Source of the DNA: Clostridia bacterium
GTDB taxonomy: Bacteria > Bacillota_A > Clostridia > Oscillospirales > CAG-272
Direction: 5' to 3'
Assembly: GCA_017453335.1 (NCBI GenBank)
Contig: JAFTKI010000101.1
Coordinates: 1-64,000, forward strand
Length of the DNA stretch: 64,000 nucleotides
Position numbers and translations under genes: made by a program
The notes under the pieces: model-generated
The model's input: the letters and a program-made list of their open reading frames with translations, nothing else
Database searches by the model: none
What the model was told of the DNA's origin: nothing
Shown: one piece after another, positions 8,004-16,000 of the stretch
How positions within the stretch are numbered: the first letter of the stretch is position 1
Layout of the letters: the number at the start of each line of letters is the position of its first letter

Positions 8004-8030
8004 ATTCTTAATACACACCGGGAGGCAAAT

Positions 8031-8573
8031 ATGTTTGGCGAAACAGGGATGATAATCGGACAGATTTTGAGCTTTGTTGCCGTTGCAACGGGCTTTACAT
8101 CTTTTCAAATGAAAACGACCGGGGGCATCCTGTTTTTTCAGATCTTAACAGGGCTTTTGTTCTCCGCGCACTATCTTCTGATCGGTGCGCCAACTGCGGC
8201 GGCGTTAAATTTGCTGGCAACCGTTATGGGGATGTGCTATTACATCAGAAATAAGCGTGAGAGCAAGAGCCTGTTTATCCCCATCCTTTTTACCGTGCTG
8301 ATATTCATTACGAGCCTGCTGACGTGGGACGGCTGGTATTCGATCTTCCTTTTACTGGGGCTTGCGATAAATGCCGTTAACCTTTCGCTTTCAAACCCGC
8401 AAACCATCCGAAAGCTTGTTTTGATCAAGAGCCCTCTTTGCCTGATCTATAACGCCTGTGTTTTCTCCACGGGCGGCATTATCTACGAGGTTGCAACGCT
8501 GACCTCTGCCATCATCGGCATTCTGAAAAACAGAACCAAAAAACAAAAATCCGATCAAACAACAGATTTATAA
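8031..8573 (+). CDS. YgjV-family inner membrane protein
   Basis: 180 aa with about six hydrophobic helices and a basic tail. The N-terminal block GQILSFVAVATGFTSFQMKTTGGILFFQIL and the following helix pattern match the YgjV (Imp-YgjV) family, whose function is unknown to me. It lies 14 nt before the DUF1538 gene and shares its promoter. A second, shorter protein of the same general type is encoded at 17588-18136. Ribosome site GGGAGG. Confidence 0.7.
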   Translation: MFGETGMIIGQILSFVAVATGFTSFQMKTTGGILFFQILTGLLFSAHYLLIGAPTAAALNLLATVMGMCYYIRNKRESKSLFIPILFTVLIFITSLLTWDGWYSIFLLLGLAINAVNLSLSNPQTIRKLVLIKSPLCLIYNACVFSTGGIIYEVATLTSAIIGILKNRTKKQKSDQTTDL

Positions 8574-8587
8574 AGAAAGGAGACTGC

Positions 8588-10180
8588 ATGAAATCAAAAT
8601 TGCTTCAAACGGCGAAGGAGACCTTTTTCGCATCGCTCCCTCTTGCCGTGATCATCGTAATCTGCCTTTTCATAGCCCCCTTGAACTCGCTTACCGATTA
8701 CATCAAAATCATCGTCGGCTACGTTTGCGTGGTATTCGGGCAGTCGTTGTTCTTAGTCGGTCTGGAAACCAGCATCCTGCCCATCGGACGAATGGTGGGC
8801 GGCTCGTTTGCCAAATATAACAAGCTGATCTTCGTGCTTGGATTCGGCTTTGTGTTCGGACTGCTTGCCACGGTTGCAGAGCCTGCGCTTTCGGTTCTTG
8901 CAAAGCAGATCAACGAGATCATGCCGCTGGTCAACAGCACCCTGTTTATCTGGATCACGGGTACGGGAATCGGCATCGGCGTTGCCATTGCGCTGGTTCG
9001 TATCGTGAAGAATATCAGCATCAAATGGATCTTTGCGATTCTGTATGCGCTCGTATTCCTTCTTGTGATCTTTGCTCCCAAGGAATTTATCGCGCTCGCC
9101 TTTGACGGCAGCGGTGCCACCACGGGTGACGTGTCGGTTCCCTTTATCTTAGCACTCGGACTCGGTATTTCCGCTACATTCTCCAAAAGCAAGACCAATG
9201 ATGATTCGCTGGGTATCATCGGAATTGCCTCGGTTGGGCCCATCATTGCAGTGCTTGCCTACGGGATCATTGCAAAAGAACTGAACGGCGGAGTCCTTCC
9301 TCCCGAGAGCGTCTACGGCGAGCAAGCCGCAAAGGGTCTTGGGGACATTGTTTTCGGCAACCTGTTCGACGTGGCTTTGGCGGTGCTTCCCATCGTACTG
9401 ATCTCGGTTCCCTTTCTCTTGTTCTTCCTGAAGCTGCCCAGACGAACCTTTATAAAGCTGATGTTTGGTGTTATTCCCGTTTATCTCGGCCTCTTGGTCT
9501 TTCTTTCGGGAATCGACTTCGGCTTTGGCTTTATCGGACAGTACATCGGGCAGATGTTCTTTGAGGACTCGCGCCCCGAATCCTTCAAGTGGTTACTTTT
9601 GGCGGTGGGCTTTGTGCTTGGTGCCGCAATCACCGTATCCGAGCCTGCGGTCACGGTGCTTGGTGTGCAGATCGAGGATCTTACCAACGGTCATATCCGC
9701 AAAATGACGATCCGCGTGACGCTGGCGATTGGTATTGGCGTGGCATCGCTCCTGTCTATTCTCAAAATTCTGACCGAGATCAATATTCTCTATTTTCTCG
9801 TTCCGCTTTATGCGATCTCGCTGATCATGATGATCTTTACACCCAAGCTCTTCGTAGGGCTTGCCTTTGACTCGGGCGGAGTTACGGGAGGCGCGCTCAC
9901 ATCGGCGTTTCTGACTCCCCTCACCCTCAGTATTTCCAAGGCTGTTGCCGAAAAGAGCGGCGGACAGATGTCGATTCTGACCAACGGCTTCGGAATCATT
10001 TCCTTTATCTCGGTTACACCGCTGATCGCCATTCAGGCACTCGGAATCATCTACAACATTCGCTTGAAGCGCGCTGAACGGGAAACCGCAGAAGAATCCT
10101 TTGATGACTTGGAAGGCTTTGTGATAGAGTCCTCCCAAGAGCAAACTACCAAAGAAAGCGAGGAAGGCACAAATGAGTGA
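8588..10180 (+). CDS. Tandem DUF1538 integral membrane protein
   Basis: 530 aa, about 12-14 membrane segments, built of two homologous halves (about 1-235 and 260-500). Each half carries the DUF1538 hallmarks: a buried VAEPALSVLAKQI or VSEPAVTVLGVQI block followed by GIGIGVAIAL-type glycine helices, and a FDGSGATTG / FDSGGVTGG loop. The repeats and the polar glycine loops suggest an inverted- or tandem-repeat transporter, but the substrate is unknown. Two PII-like genes follow without a gap, which points to ligand-gated control of transport as with AmtB and GlnK. Ribosome site AAAGGAG. Confidence 0.85.
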   Translation: MKSKLLQTAKETFFASLPLAVIIVICLFIAPLNSLTDYIKIIVGYVCVVFGQSLFLVGLETSILPIGRMVGGSFAKYNKLIFVLGFGFVFGLLATVAEPALSVLAKQINEIMPLVNSTLFIWITGTGIGIGVAIALVRIVKNISIKWIFAILYALVFLLVIFAPKEFIALAFDGSGATTGDVSVPFILALGLGISATFSKSKTNDDSLGIIGIASVGPIIAVLAYGIIAKELNGGVLPPESVYGEQAAKGLGDIVFGNLFDVALAVLPIVLISVPFLLFFLKLPRRTFIKLMFGVIPVYLGLLVFLSGIDFGFGFIGQYIGQMFFEDSRPESFKWLLLAVGFVLGAAITVSEPAVTVLGVQIEDLTNGHIRKMTIRVTLAIGIGVASLLSILKILTEINILYFLVPLYAISLIMMIFTPKLFVGLAFDSGGVTGGALTSAFLTPLTLSISKAVAEKSGGQMSILTNGFGIISFISVTPLIAIQALGIIYNIRLKRAERETAEESFDDLEGFVIESSQEQTTKESEEGTNE

Positions 10181-10490
10181 TACCAAAAGCTCGGGATTGC
10201 AATATTTCGTGATCATTGCCGAACAAAAAAAGAAGAATAAATTCCTGTCGCTCTTGCACGAGCATGATGCGCGCGTTATGGAAACGGTTTACGGACACGG
10301 CTCGATGAGTCCGCGCGCCATTGCCGCTGCCTTCGGCTTTGAAGCAGAGCAAGGAAAGGTGCTGATCACCTGTCTTGTAAAAAGCGAAAACGCAAAAGAA
10401 TTGATCAACATTCTCTACAACGAGTATAAATTCAGTAAGCCCAACACGGGAATCGCATTCACCGTTCCCGTAGAGGGATTGGCTTTTTAA
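10173..10490 (+). CDS. PII-like regulatory protein (first)
   Basis: 105 aa, of the size and ferredoxin-like fold pattern of PII proteins (YFVIIAEQKKKNKFLSLLHEHDARVMETVYGHGS, then VLITCLVKSENAKELINILYNEY and GIAFTVPVEGL). It lacks the classic uridylylated T-loop Tyr motif of GlnB, so it belongs with the wider PII-like group. Its ATG lies inside the end of the DUF1538 gene (8-bp overlap), implying translational coupling. Inferred role: sense a small molecule and gate the DUF1538 protein. Confidence 0.8.
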   Translation: MSDTKSSGLQYFVIIAEQKKKNKFLSLLHEHDARVMETVYGHGSMSPRAIAAAFGFEAEQGKVLITCLVKSENAKELINILYNEYKFSKPNTGIAFTVPVEGLAF

Positions 10491-10505
10491 GAAAGGAGTT
10501 TTCCC

Positions 10506-10829
10506 ATGAAAGAATTAAAGGCTTTATATATCATTGTAAACGCGGGCTTTTCCGCAGAGGTGGTTGCAATTGCGCGCTCACTTGGCTCAACGGGTGCCAC
10601 CATCATCAATGCAAGAGGCTCGGTTGCCAAGCCCAAGACCATTCTCGGCATCACGATCGACACCGAAAAGGAGATCGTGCTGAGCGTGGTGGAAAAGGAC
10701 GTGGCTGTGAAAATCATGGAGCAGGTGAAGGAAAAGGCAGGCGTTGGCACTGCGGCACACGGACTGTGCTTCTTCCTCCCCGTTGAAATGTCTACCCTAA
10801 CACTTCACGAGCAAGGAACGTTTGACTGA
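10506..10829 (+). CDS. PII-like regulatory protein (second)
   Basis: 107 aa, paralogous in fold to the preceding gene. The pattern KALYIIVNAGFSAEVVAIARSLGSTGATIINARGS is the first beta-alpha-beta unit of PII proteins with the start of the T-loop; EIVLSVVEKDVAVKIMEQVKEKAG is the second unit and the tail GLCFFLPVEM closes the sheet. Strong ribosome site AAAGGAG. It completes a DUF1538-PII-PII module. Confidence 0.8.
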   Translation: MKELKALYIIVNAGFSAEVVAIARSLGSTGATIINARGSVAKPKTILGITIDTEKEIVLSVVEKDVAVKIMEQVKEKAGVGTAAHGLCFFLPVEMSTLTLHEQGTFD

Positions 10830-10869
10830 TCATCTTTTAAATTCATTTAGAAACCAAAGGACACTCACT

Positions 10870-12117
10870 ATGAACAAACACTATCAAACGATCGTTGAAA
10901 ACTATTTCAAGGATTCCTCTTTCGACATGATCGCGCCCTCGATGGGGCCGATGAACCATCCGTTCGTGGATCCGGGACCGCAGTATCGCGGACAGCTTTG
11001 GGACTGGGACAGCTATTTCTCGGTACGCGCGCTGATTGATATCTGCGAATACTTCAAGGATGATCCCACCTTTGATTACAAGACGCGCTCACGCGCGGTC
11101 GGAGAAGCGGCAAAGGGCTGTGTACAGATCTTTTTGGACACACAGCTTGAGGACGGATTCATTCCGATCATGGTCAACTCCAGACAGTTGGAAAAGGGCG
11201 AATGGGCAAAAAATCACCGCGAGATCAACAACGAAAACCAGCACAAGCCTTTTTTGTGTCAATCGGCGCTGCAGGCGAGTAAATATACGAACGACTATTC
11301 GTGGTTCGATATCGAAAAGCTGGTCAAGCATGTGGAATATTATCGCAAAAACCAGTTCCACGAACGCAGCGGTCTGTATATTTTCAAAAGCGACTACATG
11401 ATCGGCGTGGACAACAACCCCTCGGTTTACGGATTCCCCTATTCGGTTACGGGTGACGTATATCTGAACTCCTTCATGTATGCCGAGCTTTGCGCACTTG
11501 CCGAGCTGTTGAAGGCTCGAAACGATGCGCGCTCTGCAGAATACGAAGCAGAAGCCGAGCGCTTGAAAAAGACGGTACAGGAAGAATGCTTTGATCAGCG
11601 CGACGGAATTTACTACTCGGTATTCGTTGATATCACCAACAAGCGTACCCCCGGCTGGCACAAGGGATTGGATATCTTTTGGAAGAGCCTTCCCATGCGT
11701 ATACGCTTTGCGATGTGCTTTGTCCCGATGTATGTCGGCATCGCCACCGACGAGCAGACCAAGATCATGATAGAACGTCATTTGTTGGATCCCAAGTTCA
11801 ATTCTCCCCACGGTCTGCGCTCGCTTCCCACCGATGAAAAGATGTACACGTTGGCGGCAACGCAGGATCCCTCCAACAGCAACGGCCCCATTTGGCTGAT
11901 CTACAACTACATTGCCTTTTTTGGTCTGTTGCGCATGGGACACCGCGAGCACGCCGAGCGTCTTTGCTCGCAGATGGTGGAAAACTTTGCGCTGGACATC
12001 CTCAAAAACGGAAAAACCGACGAATGCTACAACCCCGAAACGGGCGAACCCATTATGAACCAAAGCTTTTTGAGCTGGAACAGCTTGATCATTTCAATGT
12101 TGAACGCACTGAAATAA
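10870..12117 (+). CDS. Trehalase-like (alpha/alpha)6-barrel glycoside hydrolase
   Basis: 415 aa from the ATG at 10870 (AAAGGA nine nt upstream); a TTG at 10822 in the same frame would overlap the PII gene and is less likely. The block YRGQLWDWDSYFSVRALIDI (about 36-55), the W-x-x-G-x-x-I-N-N-E-N-Q-x-K-P-F block and the C-terminal NQSFLSWNSL match the trehalase/GH37-GH63-like superfamily, which includes mannosylglycerate hydrolases. Expected role: hydrolysis of an alpha-linked small saccharide. No signal peptide, so cytosolic. The exact substrate is open. Length is short compared with trehalases (about 550 aa) but typical of the bacterial GH63-like group. Confidence 0.7.
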   Translation: MNKHYQTIVENYFKDSSFDMIAPSMGPMNHPFVDPGPQYRGQLWDWDSYFSVRALIDICEYFKDDPTFDYKTRSRAVGEAAKGCVQIFLDTQLEDGFIPIMVNSRQLEKGEWAKNHREINNENQHKPFLCQSALQASKYTNDYSWFDIEKLVKHVEYYRKNQFHERSGLYIFKSDYMIGVDNNPSVYGFPYSVTGDVYLNSFMYAELCALAELLKARNDARSAEYEAEAERLKKTVQEECFDQRDGIYYSVFVDITNKRTPGWHKGLDIFWKSLPMRIRFAMCFVPMYVGIATDEQTKIMIERHLLDPKFNSPHGLRSLPTDEKMYTLAATQDPSNSNGPIWLIYNYIAFFGLLRMGHREHAERLCSQMVENFALDILKNGKTDECYNPETGEPIMNQSFLSWNSLIISMLNALK

Positions 12118-12122
12118 ACGAC

Positions 12123-12158
12123 AAAAGAGCGGCTTGCAATCACTGCAAGCCGCTCTTT
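12123..12158. terminator. Bidirectional terminator
   Basis: Perfect 12-bp stem GAGCGGCTTGCA/TGCAAGCCGCTC (12127-12155) with A-run before and T-rich run after; between two convergent genes. Confidence 0.9.
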
Positions 12159-12173
12159 CTTTGATTTATGATT

Positions 12174-13376
12174 TTATGAAAGTGCCTTTGCGATCTCCTG
12201 CGCCGTTTTCCCGTTTTGGATTTGGTGATAGACCGATTCGATCACGGGAATGAAGGACGAATCGCAATCAATCCCGCAATAATGTTCCAAGGTATGTACC
12301 AACCCGTTTTGTGCGAGGTCAGTCACAACCTCGTGCGAGGCACTGTCGCCGTCTGGAGCGAAATGCAAGCCCGCCGCAAGTCCTGCCAAAACATGAACGG
12401 GAACAATTCCATGCTTTTGACAGAGCTGTGCCGTGGCAACGAAGCGGTCGTTTGATGCCAGCTTGCGCTTGGTATCGCGTCCCACGCGCTCGATCGTATC
12501 GCCCAGCAGTCGGTTTTGGAAACGCTCGATCAACTGCTCCCCAAATGAGAGAAGCTCCTCGATCGGCACACCGTACTCGCAAGACAGGGCTTGTGAGGCT
12601 TCCGCGAGAGCCTTGCGCACCAAGCCTTGAATCGCTCGATCCTCTGCTACCTCCCATATATAAGTGTAGCCTTGGAGCGCGCCGAAATATGCCGTGAGTG
12701 CGTGACTCATGTTGTGCATAAACAGCTTACGGCGAATATGAAAATCGAAGGGAGAAAAGGGCTGCAGATTGACAATCGGCGGGATCTCTCCCACAAACGC
12801 ATCACGGTCAACGGGAAGCTCACAATAAGGCTCCACGCATACGGCAAGCGGATGCTTCTCCTTCAAATGCTCGGGAGTTGCGGGAACCATGCGTCCGATC
12901 GACGGCTCCACCGTTGCAACGTGCGCATCAAAATAGTCTTGCTCGGCGTCCCTCAGGTATTTCTTGATCTCCCCCGCCAAGTAGGCATCGGCGCCGATCA
13001 TATTCTCGCAAACGATTATGTTCAAGGGTTGCTCTACGCCCATCTCCATTCTGCGTGCAATTCCGCGTGCAATGGGAGCGGCGATTTTGCCAAGCACGTT
13101 AACACCCACGGCAGTTGCCATCACGTCGGCTTTTTCGATTGCCTGCGCGATCGCCTCGGTATCAAAGCCATTCACACCGCGCACACCCGTTACGAGATAT
13201 TCCCGATAGGATTCGCCCTCTGTGATGTAAATGGGATATTGCCCGTCGCCGTTCAGCCGATCGATCAAGCTCTGATTCACGTCAACGAACGAGATCTCAT
13301 AGCCCGACATATAAAAAAGCTGTCCGATAAAGCCGCGCCCGATATTTCCCGCGCCGTACATAACTGCCTGTTTCAT
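12174..13376 (-). CDS. mtlD: Mannitol-1-phosphate 5-dehydrogenase family protein
   Basis: 400 aa. Interconverts mannitol 1-phosphate and fructose 6-phosphate with NAD. The N-terminus begins MKQAVMYGAGNIGRGFIGQL, the NAD-binding loop of this long-chain polyol dehydrogenase family; RRKLFMHNMSHALTAYFG (about 217-234) is the K-x3-L-x2-N-x2-H-type polyol signature with the catalytic Lys and His. No mannitol PTS genes are adjacent, so the partner transporter lies elsewhere, or the enzyme acts on another hexitol phosphate or hexuronate-derived substrate. Ribosome site GAGGAAAA. Confidence 0.8.
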   Translation of the reverse strand: MKQAVMYGAGNIGRGFIGQLFYMSGYEISFVDVNQSLIDRLNGDGQYPIYITEGESYREYLVTGVRGVNGFDTEAIAQAIEKADVMATAVGVNVLGKIAAPIARGIARRMEMGVEQPLNIIVCENMIGADAYLAGEIKKYLRDAEQDYFDAHVATVEPSIGRMVPATPEHLKEKHPLAVCVEPYCELPVDRDAFVGEIPPIVNLQPFSPFDFHIRRKLFMHNMSHALTAYFGALQGYTYIWEVAEDRAIQGLVRKALAEASQALSCEYGVPIEELLSFGEQLIERFQNRLLGDTIERVGRDTKRKLASNDRFVATAQLCQKHGIVPVHVLAGLAAGLHFAPDGDSASHEVVTDLAQNGLVHTLEHYCGIDCDSSFIPVIESVYHQIQNGKTAQEIAKALS

Positions 13377-13422
13377 AGTGCTGTTTTCCTCTTTTGCAAA
13401 GTAATGGATACCCGATCACCCT

Positions 13423-13451
13423 ATTATAGCACGATTCGCCTTTTTTTGCAA
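13423..13451 (-). promoter_or_regulatory. Promoter of mtlD
   Basis: Minus strand: TTGCAA (13446-13451), 17-nt spacer, TATAAT (13423-13428) with TGC before it. Confidence 0.75.
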
Positions 13452-13508
13452 GTTTTTTATCCGATACCGATCAAAAAAAGAACTGCTGTTCTTTTCTGCA
13501 TAAAATCA

Positions 13509-13537
13509 TTGACTTTGGAAAAAACTTGTGGTAAAAT
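13509..13537 (+). promoter_or_regulatory. Promoter of the DUF4838-like gene
   Basis: TTGACT (13509-13514), 17-nt spacer, TAAAAT (13532-13537). With a start site near 13544 the GTG at 13538 cannot be the start codon, supporting the ATG at 13568. Confidence 0.75.
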
Positions 13538-13567
13538 GTGGTGGAATACAGAAAATCGGAGATATCT

Positions 13568-14506
13568 ATGAAAAACGCATCTCTTCTGATCCACCCCGAA
13601 GAATTGTCGCGCGAGTGGATCGACCGATTGGTCGATCATCGAATTCCCACATTGGGGATCCACCCCGCCGGCGGACACAAGGCATATCGGTATGTTGCCG
13701 ATCTTTTGAATCGCATTGAAACACCCGAGTTTCGGGGACTTCTTGACTATGCCCACGAAAAAGGACTTTGCATCGAATATGAGATCCACGCTGCGCGCTA
13801 TCTGTTGCCCGCCGAAAAATTCGATGAGCATCCCGATTGGTTCCGCATGGACGAGAACGGCACGCGAGTATCGGATCTCAATTTCTGTGCCTGCAACGAG
13901 GAAGCACTCGATTACGTTGCCGAGCAAGCCGCCGCATTTGTAAAAAAGCTCTATCGCAGTACCGATCGCTACTGTTTGTGGTTGGACGATGCAAGCAACG
14001 CAAAATGCCACTGTCCCGATTGCACCAAGCTTTCACATTCGGATTATCAGCTCAAAATCCTCAACCGCATCGTCAAAAGACTGCGTCGGGATAATCCAAA
14101 CGCATCTGTTCCCTATCTGGCATATCAATCCTGCATCGATGCACCGAAAGCACTCAAGCCCGAGGACGGCATCTTTTTGGAATACGCTCCGATCAACCGC
14201 GATTTTCACAAGCCGATGTGCGAGAGTGCGGAAAGCAAGCCCTTGGAACGGCTGCTTGCCCTGTTTGGCACCGACACCGCGAAGGTTTTGGACTACTGGT
14301 ATGACAATTCGCTCTTTTCCAAATGGAAAAAGCCTCCTGTTGCTTTTGAAGTAGACGAGCCTGTGATGAAAGCCGACTTTGCCTACTATCGCGCGCTGGG
14401 CTTTGAGGATATCGGTTGCTTTGCCTGCTTTCTCGGGAAAGACTACGAGGAGCTGCACGGAAAGGTTGATATCGCCCCGTTTGCAAAGGCTTATCACAAT
14501 CAATAA
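13568..14506 (+). CDS. DUF4838-like protein
   Basis: 312 aa from the ATG at 13568 (CGGAGAT upstream). No signal peptide. The centre reads LWLDDASNAKCHCPDCTKLSHSDYQLKILN, a Cys-x-Cys-x2-Cys cluster followed by SD and an alpha-helix, as found in DUF4838 proteins that accompany polysaccharide-degrading loci. The sequence around it has TIM-barrel character (IEYEIHAARYLLP at the start; YLAYQSC and GIFLEYAPINRD near the end of strands), so a glycoside hydrolase-like fold is a reasonable inference. The reaction is unknown. Confidence 0.6.
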   Translation: MKNASLLIHPEELSREWIDRLVDHRIPTLGIHPAGGHKAYRYVADLLNRIETPEFRGLLDYAHEKGLCIEYEIHAARYLLPAEKFDEHPDWFRMDENGTRVSDLNFCACNEEALDYVAEQAAAFVKKLYRSTDRYCLWLDDASNAKCHCPDCTKLSHSDYQLKILNRIVKRLRRDNPNASVPYLAYQSCIDAPKALKPEDGIFLEYAPINRDFHKPMCESAESKPLERLLALFGTDTAKVLDYWYDNSLFSKWKKPPVAFEVDEPVMKADFAYYRALGFEDIGCFACFLGKDYEELHGKVDIAPFAKAYHNQ

Positions 14507-14525
14507 CAACCACTAAGGATAAATT

Positions 14526-15257
14526 ATGTACGGAATCGGAACCCTTATCAACACCGCGGCGATCGTGCTGGGCGGTATTATCGGAATGCTTTTTGGAAAG
14601 CTGTTCAAGGAACAGCACCGCGACACGCTTTGCAAGACCTGCGGCATTGCTGTTTTGTTCATCGGAACAGCGGGTGCTTTGAAGGGGATGCTTTCTGTTG
14701 GTGCCGACGGAAAAATCTCTGCAGGCGGTGACCTGTTGATCATTGGCTGTCTTGCAGTGGGAGCCTTGATCGGAGAGCTGATCAACATTGAAGGAGCATT
14801 CGAGCGCTTCGGTGCATTTCTCAAACGAAAAACAGGCAACGCCAAGGACAATTCCTTTATTGATGGATTTCTCAACGCGTCCTTTACCGTGTGCATCGGT
14901 GCTATGGCGATCGTCGGGTCGATCAACGACGGAATCTACGGAGACTATACCATCCTGTTGACCAAAGCGATCCTCGACTTCATCATCATTCTGGTCATGG
15001 CGGCATCGATGGGAAAAGGAACCGTTTTTTCTGCGATCCCCGTCTTTCTGTTACAAGGAAGCGTTACCCTGCTTGCCCGTCTCTTGCTGCCCATTATGAC
15101 CGAATCCGCACTGCTCAACCTTTCGGTGGTTGGGAACGTGCTGATCTTCTGCGTGGGCGTCAATCTTGTTTGGGGTAAAAAGATCCGCGTGGCAAATCTC
15201 TTACCCGCCGTTGTGCTGGCGGTTGCCGCCGCATTCTTACCGATCAATTTCTTTTAA
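14526..15257 (+). CDS. DUF554 family membrane protein
   Basis: 243 aa, six to seven membrane helices. The start GIGTLINTAAIVLGGIIGMLFGK and the central TVCIGAMAIVGSINDGI are the family hallmarks (YdfK/YqgA type). It is predicted to be an inner-membrane transporter of unknown substrate. It starts 20 nt after the DUF4838-like gene, so the two are probably co-transcribed; a strong terminator follows. Confidence 0.85.
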   Translation: MYGIGTLINTAAIVLGGIIGMLFGKLFKEQHRDTLCKTCGIAVLFIGTAGALKGMLSVGADGKISAGGDLLIIGCLAVGALIGELINIEGAFERFGAFLKRKTGNAKDNSFIDGFLNASFTVCIGAMAIVGSINDGIYGDYTILLTKAILDFIIILVMAASMGKGTVFSAIPVFLLQGSVTLLARLLLPIMTESALLNLSVVGNVLIFCVGVNLVWGKKIRVANLLPAVVLAVAAAFLPINFF

Positions 15258-15275
15258 ATCATACATATACAAAAA

Positions 15276-15317
15276 CCGAGCGGAGCGCTTTTGGAAAAGC
15301 GCTCCGCTCGGTTTTTT
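15276..15317. terminator. Bidirectional terminator
   Basis: Perfect 17-bp stem CCGAGCGGAGCGCTTTT/AAAAGCGCTCCGCTCGG with A-run before and six T after; serves DUF554 and the convergent desulfoferrodoxin gene. Confidence 0.95.
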
Positions 15318-15324
15318 CAATCAA

Positions 15325-15954
15325 TCAGCCTTCGCCGTTCATCATAACGTCGGAGATCACGCGGATCACCTTGTCGTAGCAACCGCCGCAACCCGTGGTG
15401 CAGTGCGTGGTGTTCTTCACATTCTCAAATGCATCCAACAGCTCGTCAATCTTACCGTGGTTGTGAATGGCATCCAAAATATCAAAATAGCTGACGTTGT
15501 TGCAAAGGCAAACCATATAATCTTCTTTGGATTTGGTGTTCAAGGGCGCTAAGGGACAAACCTTTTTCTCCTCAATTTCCGCTTTCCAAAGTCCATGCAG
15601 ATTGCAGTACGCATATACAGCAATCGGTCTCTCATTCACCAGCGTAAACGCAACGGCAGGAGCCTTTCCAACCTCAAGGCACTTGCGATAACCACCGCGG
15701 TCGGTTTGCAAATACACCCAAAGAATGCTGTGTTCCTCGGTCATGGGATGCTCCACCGAGCCTACCACAACGCGCACACTGTTCCCTTCTACCGTAACCT
15801 CGGGAATATGCTTTTCATGGCTTGCTTCCACCACGCCGGGCTCCAGCTTGGTCATTTTCTGACCGCAACACATCATCGGAACTCCCGAATCGTGGATCAA
15901 ACCAATGATATTTCCGCAATGCTCGCAAATATAAAACTTATTGTTATCACACAT
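15325..15954 (-). CDS. Desulfoferrodoxin (superoxide reductase) fused to a BFD-like [2Fe-2S] domain
   Basis: 209 aa from the ATG at 15954 (AAGGTGGG upstream; a GTG at 15969 is a weaker choice). Residues 1-36 form the desulforedoxin-type iron centre (C10-x2-C13 and C29-C30). Residues about 40-135 form the superoxide reductase domain: SHEKHIPEVTVEG and EHPM hold iron-binding His, and YCNLHGLWKAEI holds the axial Cys and last His. Residues about 150-205 add VCLCNN...THCTTGCGGCYDK, the four-Cys pattern of BFD-like [2Fe-2S] domains. The enzyme reduces superoxide to peroxide; the extra domain may supply electrons. It lies 46 nt behind the sodium symporter gene. Confidence 0.85.
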   Translation of the reverse strand: MCDNNKFYICEHCGNIIGLIHDSGVPMMCCGQKMTKLEPGVVEASHEKHIPEVTVEGNSVRVVVGSVEHPMTEEHSILWVYLQTDRGGYRKCLEVGKAPAVAFTLVNERPIAVYAYCNLHGLWKAEIEEKKVCPLAPLNTKSKEDYMVCLCNNVSYFDILDAIHNHGKIDELLDAFENVKNTTHCTTGCGGCYDKVIRVISDVMMNGEG

Positions 15955-16000
15955 GACAATTAAACCCACCTTATTTATTTTTATTGTATTTTAACAGACT

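Noticed and set aside
10822..10869. Upstream TTG start for the trehalase-like gene
   Set aside because: It would overlap the PII gene, and the ATG at 10870 has AAAGGA at good spacing; kept only as an alternative.
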